Below, piece after piece: positions 43,360-53,348 of a stretch of DNA of 64,000 nt. The position numbers and the translations under genes were made by a program. The stretch's first letter is position 1. The number at the start of each line of letters is the position of its first letter. The notes beneath the pieces were generated by a model, which saw only the letters and a program-made list of their open reading frames with translations, made no database searches and was not told the DNA's origin. The stretch comes from JAGQYP01 sp041392305 (GTDB lineage Bacteria; Bacteroidota; Bacteroidia; Flavobacteriales_D; Crocinitomicaceae), in NCBI GenBank assembly GCA_041392305.1, contig JAWKMJ010000019.1:1-64000 (forward strand), given 5' to 3'.

Positions 43360-46300
43360 CTACCTCATAATTGTAACGGGACCCGCAAAAGGTTCCGGAT
43401 ACTTAATGTCATTCAGTTGTATAATGTAATAATATGTTCCCACTGGTAAATCTTTACCATTGTACTTTCCATCCCATGGAACTGCATAACCAGAAGATCT
43501 AAAGAGCTCTTCGCCCCATCTATTGTAAACGAATACCTCAATATCTGGGAAATAAATAGCAAAATCCAATTCCCAAACATCATTTACTCCATCTCCGTTT
43601 GGTGTAAATCCATTGATAATAATAATATCTGGAACTACTTCTACAATGACTGAATCACTGTATACGCAACCGTTGGTGTCTGTCACGTATACGGTATATT
43701 GAGTAGTTTGTTGCGGTTCAATAACATCCGGGTTTGCTATCGTTGAGTCATTCAAGAAATAGGACGGAGACCATGCAAATGTAGTGCTATCTGGACCAGT
43801 AGGGGAACCTCCGATTTGCGTGCTTTGCCCTAGCAATATTTGAACATCAGCTCCTGCATTAACGGTAAAAGGAGCAGCAACTGTAACATAAATTGTATCC
43901 GAAGTAGTACACACTCCTTGAGACACTGTAAAAATATACATTGTAACTCCAACCGAGGGGCTATCGACTAAAATTAGACTGTCTGAAAGGATATTTCCAA
44001 GTGAATCCGTCCATTCCACGGTAGTCGATCCTGAAGCAGTTATAGTTCCAGAGAGTTGGAGCTGTGATTGATCACAAATAATGGTGTCGTTTCCAGCATT
44101 AGCAATTAAAACCAAGCTGGTGTCTACAGCCACAGTATCGAAAGCAATACATCCTCTTGCATCAGTTACCTGCAAATAGTATTCCATTGGAAACAGTCCT
44201 GTAATAATCAGAGTTGTATCTGTAAACATTCCATCCTGAGAAGTCCATGAATATGAATATCCAGGAGTCCCGCCAGAGACAGATGAGTAGATCGCTCCAT
44301 CTGGTGAATTAATACACGTTGCATCAGTTATGGAATCGGTTGTAATAATAATTTCCGTTGGTTCTACAACCGTTGCACTATCAGTTAGTGAACATCCATT
44401 GGCATCTGTAATTACAACCGTAAAGGTGCCTGCACATAGGTTATTTGCTCCTAAATCAGTTGAATTTCCAGGATCATTCCATAAATACATATAAGGTTGT
44501 ATCCCCCCTGAAACAATATAGTTGATTTGACCATCGCATGCCCCGAAGCAAGAAATATCTGACACAACAGGTAAGCTAAGTATCATTGTATCAACATCCT
44601 CTACAATTGAAGATCCGAAGCCAATACAGCCAGATGCGTCTGTTGCTTGAATGATATAATTCCCTTGACACAAGTTCACTGCAAATGAATCTGTTTGACC
44701 TAAAGCATTTCCTGTATCGTCGTACCATATATAGGTATACACTGGGGTTCCATTTGTTACGGTAGCATTAAGCTGTCCATTGCAGTCACCAAAACAATTA
44801 ATTGCAGAAGAGTCAACCTTAACATTTGGGCCATCTTGATCCGACAATGTAAAGAATAGATCCTGTGTACATCCATTTGCATCCGTGATTGTAACGGAAT
44901 AAATCCCTGCAGATTTATTGATAATCCCCTGAGTTGTTTCAGCTGTATTCCACAAATAACCATGTGGAAGAGATCCTCCACTTGAATTCAGAGTAATCGT
45001 ACCATCAGCATTTCCGCAAGTAGGTGGAATAATATCTGCAGTTGCAACAATTTCTGTTGGAGAATTAACAGTAAATGAAGTTGTTTGCACACAATTATTA
45101 GAATCAGCCACTTGAACAAAATAATCTCCTGCACATAAATTATTTAAAGAAGGTGAGCTGCTTCCATCATGCAACCAAAATACAGTATAGGGCAAAGCTG
45201 TTCCTGTTGGACTGATAGTAATCGATCCATCACACGTTCCAAAACAAGTTTCCGGAGTTATCGTTTCATTCATTCCAACAAGACCATTAGGGTTGGATAC
45301 CGTAGTATTGAATATTTGCTGACACCCTATTGCGTCGGTTACCATCAGGTCGTATACTCCCGCACAGATAGAATCAGAACTTGTACCTGTATCGCCATTT
45401 GACCAACTCAAGTTCAATGGTACAGCGCCTCCAGTCACGGTAGCGAGAATATCCCCATCACACAATCCACATGTAGGTTGATTTACATTAAAACTCACTT
45501 GTATTTGAGGTGATTCCGTTAAAATGGTATCATAGAAGTTAATACACCCGGCTCCGTCCGTTAGTTGTACCGAATAATTTCCAGAGCAAAGACCAGTTGG
45601 ATCTTCATCTGTAATCCCACCTGGATTCCACAAGTATGCAATTGGGGGAGTAATGGCAGTGGCCGTAATTTGAATAGCTCCATTGCAGTCACCAAAACAT
45701 GTTGGTGAAATTAAAGTATCCCATACCAAAGTTGTAGCCACAGGATTGGAAACATTAACAGAAAACTGTTCCGAACATCCATTACTATCAGTTACTTCAA
45801 CATAGAAAGTTCCCGCAGCAATATTACTTATTGTAAAAGCTGTTTCTCCTGGAAGGGGTGAAAAGGTTGCGTCCATCCATTGATATGCAAATGGTGCATC
45901 GCCTGTCAACATTTGAACAGTGGCATCTCCATCAGCGAGTCCACAAGTGGCGTCATTTGAATAAGTATTAGCTGTAATTTCACTTGGCGATTGAAGAAAG
46001 ACCTGCTGAGGTCCGAAAGCACATCCATTAGAATCTGTTACCTCAACAATATAGGTGCCAGTACAAAGATTAAAAGTACTGTCATTAATTGTATTGACAA
46101 GTGTATTATTTAAGGTATCCGTGAAATTCCATGTATAAGGAGTAGTACCGCCGGAGGTGTTGGCAACAATATATCCATCACAAGTTCCAAAACAAGAATT
46201 GGAAACAGCTGTCAAGTTCACTATAAAAGGAGCTGGTTCAGAAAGTGTGTAAGTTGGGGTAGTTATCATACATCCATTTGCGTCCGTAATTTCTGCATAA

Positions 46301-49300
46301 TAATCACCGTCACATAAACCTGTTGCCAATGTATCCGTTTGACCAATCAGACTATTCGATCCGTCATACCAATTGATCGTGTATGGTGTGGTTCCACCTG
46401 ATATTGAAATCTCAAGTAATCCATTACAATCTCCGTTACAAAGGGGGTTGCGCAAAGAATCCAATGCATCAGAAAGCGAGTTTGGTTCCGAAATAATAAT
46501 ATCCGAGGATTGTATAGTACATCCTGCATCATCAGTTATTTCAACGTAGTAGGTGCCAGGACATAAACCAAATAGTATTGGATTTGTTTCTCCCGGCATA
46601 GCAACACCTCCATTGAACCATTGATACGTTAAAGGAGCCAGACCATTAGCAACAACACTTGCAGTACCATCGCACAGCCCATTGCAGGTAACATTTGTTG
46701 AAGATAAATTGTAGGTAATTAAAACAGAATTAGGAACAATTAGAGTATCTGTTTTAGTACAACCATCCGAATCAGTTATGTCTACAATGTAATTCCCAGG
46801 GTTTAGGCCTGTCGCATTATTTGTTCCTTGACCACCGCCAGGAGCTGGGGTCCAGTTAAAATTATATCCTGCGCCTGAACCTCCTGTTGGATTAACAGTT
46901 ATTTGACCGTCATTCCCGTTAAAACAAGTGGGGGGCGTTATAGTATCATTTGCAATGATTTCTGTAGGTTCATTAATTGAAATACTATCTATACTTATAC
47001 ATCCTGCACCATTGGTCACAAAAGCATAGTAGATTCCTGAGCAGCCTCCCTGGACTGTAGTATCAGGAATTCCTAAATTGTTAAATACATCATTTAAATA
47101 CCAATCAACAGTACAATTGGGCACAGTACAAGTAAAAGAGACATAAGCGTTCCCATCACAAGAACCAAAACAGGAAGCAGAATCTGCGGACATAGTTAAT
47201 GTATCTGCATTTACATTATCGATAGCAAAAGTTGCTGTATCGGAACAACCTTGATTATCAGTAACTATCAAAGAATAAAGATTTGGACAAAGATCTGTAA
47301 CGTTTTGTGTTCCTTGGCCTGCTCCAGGTGCTGGATTCCAGTTATATATAAATCCTCCTGAACCACCTGTAGGATTTGCCGTTGCAGAACCATTACAAAT
47401 ATTACACGTTGCCATATTTGCAATCAAATTCGCTTGAATTTCTGCTGGTTCTACCATGATAACTGTCGTATCCTTAAAACAGGCATTGTTATCAGAAACT
47501 CTAATATTTAAAGTATCGGGGCATAAATTAGACATTGAATTCGAGCCTGGAAGCCCATTCCAAGTGTAGATGTATCCCGGAGTTCCTCCACTAGTAGCAG
47601 ATAAATCTATATCCCCATCACAAAGTCCAAAACATGAAATTTGATTGATATTTGGGTTGAACAATAATTGATCAGGTTCTAATATTTCCACTTGGACAGT
47701 TGTATCACAGGCTCCCGTTGCATCCGTTATCGTCACATTATAAACTCCTGCAGCGATTGGGGCAGCGATTGGAGATGTAATTCCACTTGGATTCCATAAA
47801 TACGTATAAGGAGCAATATTTCCTGCGTTGACGATTACTGTTCCTCTTCCATCCGCAATTCCATTACATGTTGCAGAATCTGATATTGTTGTAACATCCC
47901 ATGGAATTGGGGCTGACAAAGTCCAAGGACCAAAAGTAGAATCACAGCCATTTTGATCAGAAACCCTTAGGAAGAATGTTCCAAAACACAAGTTAGAAAT
48001 CGTATCATTTGTTTCTCCTGAGATTGTGTCTTGATTTTGATCCAGCCACTGGAAAAAATAGTTTGGTGTTCCACCCGAAACACTTGCCATTAATTGGCCA
48101 TCACAAGTTCCCGAACAACTAACTTTGTTCGAATCAATAACCAAAGTGAATGGTGTTTTGTCCCTGACACTATCACAAGGTGTTTGTTGAACACATCCGG
48201 CTGCATCGGTAACCTGAGCATAATAACTTCCAGGACTTAATCCTGAAGCTAATGGTCCGGTAAGACCCGTATTAACCCCTGTACATGTGAACCACTCAAT
48301 AGTATAGCCTGGTACTCCTCCAATTGGAGCTTCAGATGCTTGTCCATCAGCAGCGCCAGAACAAGAGATATCGGATGTATTGAAATTGCTAACATCTAAA
48401 GGAGGATTGTCAATCAATTCTAAGCTATCAATATACTGACATCCATTATCGTCTTCCACAAGATAGACATTCCATCCTGCGCACAATCCAACTGCATGAT
48501 TGGTTCCTTGTCCGCCAAGGGGCGCCGGACTCCAGGTTACATTGATAGGCGGAACTCCACCTGTAATATTCAATTGAATTTCTCCATCGCAAATACCGTT
48601 ACAAGTCGGATTTGAAAAACTTAATACTGCAACATCAATAGTGTCTGGGGCATCAATTATAACACTTTGATAAGCAAAGCATCCTCCTCCGTTTTCAAGC
48701 TGAGCTGTATAGGTACCAGGGCAGAGATTGGTAGCTACATCTCCAACTTGTCCAATTGGATTGCCAAGGTCATCGAACCAAGTAATTGTGCAAGGTGGTA
48801 CGAGACATGCATAATTTGCGGTCGCAGTTCCATCACAGGTATTGTAGCAAGAAGTTGCGGTAGAATCCATTGTGATTAATTCATTTGCGATACCATCAAT
48901 AGTGACAGTTAAATTTTTAGAACATCCTACTGAATCTGTTACTGTAACCGTATAAATTCCTTCACATAAGTCATTTTTCGTGGTTCCTGTAGCACCACTT
49001 CCAGGGACTGGACTCCATGAAACTACAAGTGGGCCTGTTCCTCCAGAAACTAAAATATCTGCCTGACCGTCGCAAAGACCACACGTTGCATCAATAAAAG
49101 AATTGAGTGAAATATTTAGAGGAGGTAATTCAATAATTGTAATCGTGTCGGCATCCAAAATACATCCTGCTGCATCTTCAACAGTTGCTGTATAAGTTCC
49201 AGGGCAAAGACCAATAATCGTATCATTATTTACTCCCTGATTCACTCCGTTTGATGCATTAAACCAATTGATTGTATATCCAGGTACACCACCAGAAATA

Positions 49301-52257
49301 TTTAAATATCCCTCCCCGGAACAACCGTTAAAACAAGCTCCAGCGTTATTGCTAATTGGTGCAAAAATTTCAGAAGGGGTAGCTATAGTGATGGTGATGG
49401 TAGTATCACAAGCATTTTGATCAGTTATGGTAACATCTACTGGTCCACCACACAATCCGGTCGCAGTTAATCCACTTTGATTTAAAGGGTCCATCCACTG
49501 AACAGAGAGAATTCCGGTTCCCCCCGCCAAATTCGAAACATTAGCTGTCGCATCGCAAATATTCCAGCAAGAAGGTAGGGTTGAAGTGGTATCAAATGTT
49601 ATACTGTTTGGTTCCGTTATGACAATCGTGTCTCGACCAACACACATAGCAGTATCCGTAACCGTTAAAATATATTGACCCGCACACAATCCAGTTGCAT
49701 TAGGTGTGGATTGGCTTGAGGGATCATTCCAAGAATAAGAAAGAGAGCCTTGTCCTCCAGCCACCACACTTGAAGCAGTTCCATTACAATCTCCGTTACA
49801 AGTTGCATTTGAATTGACATTTGCAGTCACTGTTAATGGATTAGGTTGCGCCAATGTAATTTGAATCACCGTATCACAGGCCAAACCATCTGAAATTGTT
49901 GCTTGCCATATACCGGCAGCAAGACCTGTCAAACTGAAATTTCCTTGCTGCCCTCCCGGAGGAACCGGAGCCCAAAGAATTGAATACGGACCACCGTCAC
50001 CACCGGAATTGACAATAACATCGATTGTACCATCATCTGATCCGTTACAAGTGAGGTTTGTAGAAGAAACACTTAAGTTATATTGGGCAACGGCATTAAT
50101 AGTCGCTGAAGCTGATTTAGTACAACCATTATTATCAGTTAACAGCAAACTATAATTCCCGGGACACAAATTTGTTATTGAATCTGTTCCGTCACCTGTT
50201 GGAGAACCTGGAGACCAGTTATAGTTATAAGGAATAGAGCCTCCTGAAACAAAAGCACCAATAGATCCATTGCAAATATCGTAGCACGTTGGATCATAAG
50301 GAGTAATAATAATTGAAATTGAATCTGGAAAAACAAGAGAAATAATAGCAGAAGTATCCTTACAATTATTCGAATCTGTTACAATTACGTAATAGTCTCC
50401 CTGACCCAAACCGTTAATAGTAGGTGAAGCCCCTATTTGCGCCCCGGTTCCATCATTAAACCACTGATAAGTATATGGACTAGTTCCTCCTGCCGCTACA
50501 ACAGAAACGAAGCCATCCAAAATTCCGTAGCATGAAGGTTGTCCAGAATTAGTTGTCGAAGAAATGTCTGTTGGCTCAGTAATCGTAGCGGTTGCAGTAA
50601 TATCGACACATCCATTTGCATCCGTCACTTGTACTTTATAAGTCCCAGGACATAAACCTGTTGCTATAGAATCAGTTATTCCAATCGGATTGTTAGCTGC
50701 ATCCATCCAAACAAATGTATATGGGCCACTACCGTTTAAGGGAAGGGCAGCCATTGTTCCATCACAAGCACCAAAGCAATTTACATTTTGAACACCCGTA
50801 ATTTGTGCTTGGAATACCGGAGGATCTACAATTTGGAAGGAAAAATCATTATAACACAGGGAATCGTCCTCAATATGTACGGTATAAGTTCCCGAACACA
50901 ATGCAGAAATACTATCCGTTCCATCACCTGTAGGACTTCCTGGACCCCAATCATAGGTATAGTTTACTCCATTTCCACCAGAGGCCACAACCAATAATGT
51001 CGCATCACAATCTCCATTACATGTAGGAAGAGTTTCTGAAAAGGTAGCCGAGATAGAATCGGGCTGAGTAATTGTGACTTGATCATCATATTGGCAACTA
51101 TTTATATCGGTTAAGGAATAATCCCAAGTTCCATCACAGAAACCAGTTAAAGTTGTTAATCCTGCCAAATTCTCAACTCTTGGAATTGTTGGGAAGGTTA
51201 AAGTATAAGGGGGTGTTCCACCGAAAAGATTGATATCAAACTTACCCGTACATGAATCATAACAAGTAGCTTGAACAACATTGAAAATAATCGGTGTTAA
51301 GGTAGCTGGCTCGATAATGATTTCTGATACGATACAAGTATTAAAAGTTGCCGAATCCAAAACCACAATTTGGTAGGTTCCTGCACCTAAACCAGTATAC
51401 ACAATTTGGCCACTCCATCCACCATTGTTAAGATTATATGCAAAAGGGCCTACGCCTCCTGTCACCGTAACAGTTAGTTCTCCGTCATTTGCACCATTAC
51501 AACTGACCATTGACCCGTTATAGCTTGAAGTCACGACCAAATCAACAGTAGCCCAACCACAGTTCTGAGTGGCTCTAACAATTGAATTTGAAAAATCTTG
51601 TTGAACAGTGGCCGTGGCATTTGGCCATTCAATTAGATTTCCTTCCTCTGTTAAATCGATATTATTTCCAACTTGAAGGTCCTCTTGAATATTAAGCACT
51701 GAATGCTTCAAATTTAATTGTCCAAAAGAATTTTGAGCGACCAGACTTTTACAAGAAATGGTTTGCCTATCAGCCACTAGACTTCCTTGATTCAGAATCA
51801 GATTTTGAGTTCCGGTATTCAAATTTCCTTCAAGGATTACATCTCCTTTAATTTCAACAATACCATCAAAAAGTTTATCCCGAAAGTTTACTTTACAATT
51901 TGTTCCTCCTAAAATCAATTTCACATTAGACTGGACGTTTGCACTCAACTCCATTTTGGAAGTTACTTCTAAGGATTTGTTTGATCCATGAAATGAAACT
52001 AGAGATTGAGAAGAAATAAACAATTCTGCTATGGTAATCGATGAGGAGAAATTGATTTGAATTGGACTATTGGAATTGAGAATGATAAAGGCACGGTCAC
52101 TGTCTTCAGGAACACCTGATCCTCCTATTCCACTTAGATGATTTGACCAATTCTGTGCATCAGAAAAATCTCCATTGCCTCCCACCCAATAAAAATCAGC
52201 AGCGTTAGAAATGCCAATACTGAATAGTGTTGTTATTGCAAGTATGAGGTTTTTCAT
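43360..52257 (-). CDS. Giant SprB-repeat adhesin with type B (CHU_C) T9SS domain
   Basis: 2965 residues. Signal peptide, then an N-terminal unit with ADFYWVGGNGDFSDAQNWS (about 20-230, beta-helix-like). From about 235 there are 31 tandem SprB-type repeats of ~75-85 residues by my count, each with a Cys-x-G-x-C-D/N-G-like motif, a GG turn and a C-GxYxVxVTDxxGC-like end. A PKD-like section (about 2715-2870) leads to the C-terminal gliding-motility-associated CHU_C domain (FTPNGDGVNDVWEL, YNRWGEELF), which is the type B sorting signal. Members are cell-surface adhesins that move during gliding. A 1-bp gap separates it from the PorP/SprF gene. Repeats are divergent at the DNA level. Confidence 0.9.
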   Translation of the reverse strand: MKNLILAITTLFSIGISNAADFYWVGGNGDFSDAQNWSNHLSGIGGSGVPEDSDRAFIILNSNSPIQINFSSSITIAELFISSQSLVSFHGSNKSLEVTSKMELSANVQSNVKLILGGTNCKVNFRDKLFDGIVEIKGDVILEGNLNTGTQNLILNQGSLVADRQTISCKSLVAQNSFGQLNLKHSVLNIQEDLQVGNNIDLTEEGNLIEWPNATATVQQDFSNSIVRATQNCGWATVDLVVTSSYNGSMVSCNGANDGELTVTVTGGVGPFAYNLNNGGWSGQIVYTGLGAGTYQIVVLDSATFNTCIVSEIIIEPATLTPIIFNVVQATCYDSCTGKFDINLFGGTPPYTLTFPTIPRVENLAGLTTLTGFCDGTWDYSLTDINSCQYDDQVTITQPDSISATFSETLPTCNGDCDATLLVVASGGNGVNYTYDWGPGSPTGDGTDSISALCSGTYTVHIEDDSLCYNDFSFQIVDPPVFQAQITGVQNVNCFGACDGTMAALPLNGSGPYTFVWMDAANNPIGITDSIATGLCPGTYKVQVTDANGCVDITATATITEPTDISSTTNSGQPSCYGILDGFVSVVAAGGTSPYTYQWFNDGTGAQIGASPTINGLGQGDYYVIVTDSNNCKDTSAIISLVFPDSISIIITPYDPTCYDICNGSIGAFVSGGSIPYNYNWSPGSPTGDGTDSITNLCPGNYSLLLTDNNGCTKSASATINAVAQYNLSVSSTNLTCNGSDDGTIDVIVNSGGDGGPYSILWAPVPPGGQQGNFSLTGLAAGIWQATISDGLACDTVIQITLAQPNPLTVTANVNSNATCNGDCNGTASSVVAGGQGSLSYSWNDPSSQSTPNATGLCAGQYILTVTDTAMCVGRDTIVITEPNSITFDTTSTLPSCWNICDATANVSNLAGGTGILSVQWMDPLNQSGLTATGLCGGPVDVTITDQNACDTTITITIATPSEIFAPISNNAGACFNGCSGEGYLNISGGVPGYTINWFNASNGVNQGVNNDTIIGLCPGTYTATVEDAAGCILDADTITIIELPPLNISLNSFIDATCGLCDGQADILVSGGTGPLVVSWSPVPGSGATGTTKNDLCEGIYTVTVTDSVGCSKNLTVTIDGIANELITMDSTATSCYNTCDGTATANYACLVPPCTITWFDDLGNPIGQVGDVATNLCPGTYTAQLENGGGCFAYQSVIIDAPDTIDVAVLSFSNPTCNGICDGEIQLNITGGVPPINVTWSPAPLGGQGTNHAVGLCAGWNVYLVEDDNGCQYIDSLELIDNPPLDVSNFNTSDISCSGAADGQASEAPIGGVPGYTIEWFTCTGVNTGLTGPLASGLSPGSYYAQVTDAAGCVQQTPCDSVRDKTPFTLVIDSNKVSCSGTCDGQLMASVSGGTPNYFFQWLDQNQDTISGETNDTISNLCFGTFFLRVSDQNGCDSTFGPWTLSAPIPWDVTTISDSATCNGIADGRGTVIVNAGNIAPYTYLWNPSGITSPIAAPIAAGVYNVTITDATGACDTTVQVEILEPDQLLFNPNINQISCFGLCDGDIDLSATSGGTPGYIYTWNGLPGSNSMSNLCPDTLNIRVSDNNACFKDTTVIMVEPAEIQANLIANMATCNICNGSATANPTGGSGGFIYNWNPAPGAGQGTQNVTDLCPNLYSLIVTDNQGCSDTATFAIDNVNADTLTMSADSASCFGSCDGNAYVSFTCTVPNCTVDWYLNDVFNNLGIPDTTVQGGCSGIYYAFVTNGAGCISIDSISINEPTEIIANDTITPPTCFNGNDGQITVNPTGGSGAGYNFNWTPAPGGGQGTNNATGLNPGNYIVDITDSDGCTKTDTLIVPNSVLITYNLSSTNVTCNGLCDGTASVVANGLAPLTYQWFNGGVAMPGETNPILFGLCPGTYYVEITDDAGCTIQSSDIIISEPNSLSDALDSLRNPLCNGDCNGLLEISISGGTTPYTINWYDGSNSLIGQTDTLATGLCDGDYYAEITDANGCMITTPTYTLSEPAPFIVNLTAVSNSCFGTCDGYIVANTSGGTTPYTWNFTDTLNNTLVNTINDSTFNLCTGTYIVEVTDSNGCAFGPQQVFLQSPSEITANTYSNDATCGLADGDATVQMLTGDAPFAYQWMDATFSPLPGETAFTISNIAAGTFYVEVTDSNGCSEQFSVNVSNPVATTLVWDTLISPTCFGDCNGAIQITATAITPPIAYLWNPGGITDEDPTGLCSGNYSVQLTDGAGCINFYDTILTESPQIQVSFNVNQPTCGLCDGDILATVTGGAVPLNLSWSNGDTGTSSDSICAGVYDLMVTDAIGCQQIFNTTVSNPNGLVGMNETITPETCFGTCDGSITISPTGTALPYTVFWLHDGSSSPSLNNLCAGDYFVQVADSNNCVQTTSFTVNSPTEIVATADIIPPTCGNADGTITLNSSGGSLPHGYLWNTAETTQGIINKSAGIYSVTITDANGCTQDLFFTLSDQDGPNVKVDSSAINCFGDCNGQLNATVTNGTPVYTYIWYDDTGNALGQTDSFAVNLCQGNYIIQATDASGCIGFGSSIVEDVDTMILSLPVVSDISCFGACDGQINYIVSGGIQPYMYLWNDPGNSTDLGANNLCAGTFTVVITDANGCSLTDSATVVEPTEIIITTDSITDATCINSPDGAIYSSVSGGTPGYSYSWTSQDGMFTDTTLIITGLFPMEYYLQVTDARGCIAFDTVAVDTSLVLIANAGNDTIICDQSQLQLSGTITASGSTTVEWTDSLGNILSDSLILVDSPSVGVTMYIFTVSQGVCTTSDTIYVTVAAPFTVNAGADVQILLGQSTQIGGSPTGPDSTTFAWSPSYFLNDSTIANPDVIEPQQTTQYTVYVTDTNGCVYSDSVIVEVVPDIIIINGFTPNGDGVNDVWELDFAIYFPDIEVFVYNRWGEELFRSSGYAVPWDGKYNGKDLPVGTYYYIIQLNDIKYPEPFAGPVTIMR

Positions 52258-52409
52258 TTCGAATTTAGCGTTTGAAAGATAAATTTATATTATTCAAGCA
52301 ACAATGTTCTTTAAAAAATTGGTTTCTTATTTACAACATAATGTTTACAAGCTCACAAAACAAAGTAATTTACACTTAATATACGGAAAAAGAAAGCATT
52401 TAGTTGTAT

Positions 52410-53348
52410 TTACTCAAAAGTAGGACAGCCTGATGGGTCTTCTGACTTGCTTTTGCAAGTGGAGAATCCTATACCAAATTCATGCGTATAGGCCGTTTTT
52501 GGTCCCATTTTGGAAGTCACAAAATCAAATGAATATGAGATTGACATATAATTTAAAAATCTAAATCTAAACATAGCTCCGAAGGCATCTACTGATCTGT
52601 ATAACAGCCCAACACTAAATAGATTTTTAAAATTATACAGAACATTAATCTCCATAGTAAGCGGTCCTTTAGGGGGAATTCGAAGCAATACAGAAGGAAC
52701 AATAGACATTTCATTATTTGAGAAACGGGCGTTATAACCTCCATTTATGGTGTAATGCATTAACATTCTCGAATTATAGCCAATTTCTTTCCACTTATTT
52801 CGTATGAGATTGCGAATAGTTCCACCGAAATAAAAATTTCGTCCACTCAACCATACTCCAAATACAGCATCAGGAACATAGAACTTACTAGACTTGCCAA
52901 ACAAACTTGGATCCGAAACTATTGTGCTTGCATTGTTTCCTCGGAATTCAAAAATAAAGACCCCCATCTGTAATCCAAAAGCCAGTTTCAGTTCCCTGGT
53001 AAAATTATACTGAAAACTATAGGCTACATTCAAACTAGTTTGAGCAAAATGTCCAATATCATCTCTTTCAATAATTCCACCTATTCCATGCTTAACTCCA
53101 AGATATTTCTTGTTTTTTGTCTTTATTCCTGAAGAAAATGAAAGGTAGCCGGATTTTGGGGCTCCTTTTATTCCAATCCATTGAAACCTGTAGGAAACAT
53201 TAGCGTCAATACATCGTTTGATTCCAGCTGTAGCCGGGTTCAAGCTAAATTGATTAAAGACCGTTTGTGAGTATTGAGTCAACTGCTGACCTTTTCCTGA
53301 AAGACAGAAAAATAAAAACAAAAATATGGTTCCAAAAAATCGATTCAC
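52410..53348 (-). CDS. PorP/SprF-family outer-membrane protein (partner of the 439-residue protein)
   Basis: 312 residues. The leader NRFFGTIFLFLFFCLSGKGQ and QLTQYSQTVFNQFSLNPATAG are the PorP/SprF pattern, then a barrel. The start is GTG at 53348-53346, in a TAGTG overlap with the upstream gene's stop. It has a Cys-rich tail (STCKSKSEDPSGCPTFE). Confidence 0.85.
   Translation of the reverse strand: MNRFFGTIFLFLFFCLSGKGQQLTQYSQTVFNQFSLNPATAGIKRCIDANVSYRFQWIGIKGAPKSGYLSFSSGIKTKNKKYLGVKHGIGGIIERDDIGHFAQTSLNVAYSFQYNFTRELKLAFGLQMGVFIFEFRGNNASTIVSDPSLFGKSSKFYVPDAVFGVWLSGRNFYFGGTIRNLIRNKWKEIGYNSRMLMHYTINGGYNARFSNNEMSIVPSVLLRIPPKGPLTMEINVLYNFKNLFSVGLLYRSVDAFGAMFRFRFLNYMSISYSFDFVTSKMGPKTAYTHEFGIGFSTCKSKSEDPSGCPTFE

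Noticed and set aside
43360..52257. Repeats considered as CRISPR or minisatellite DNA
   Set aside because: They are protein-level SprB repeats with divergent DNA and one open frame, not direct repeats with spacers.
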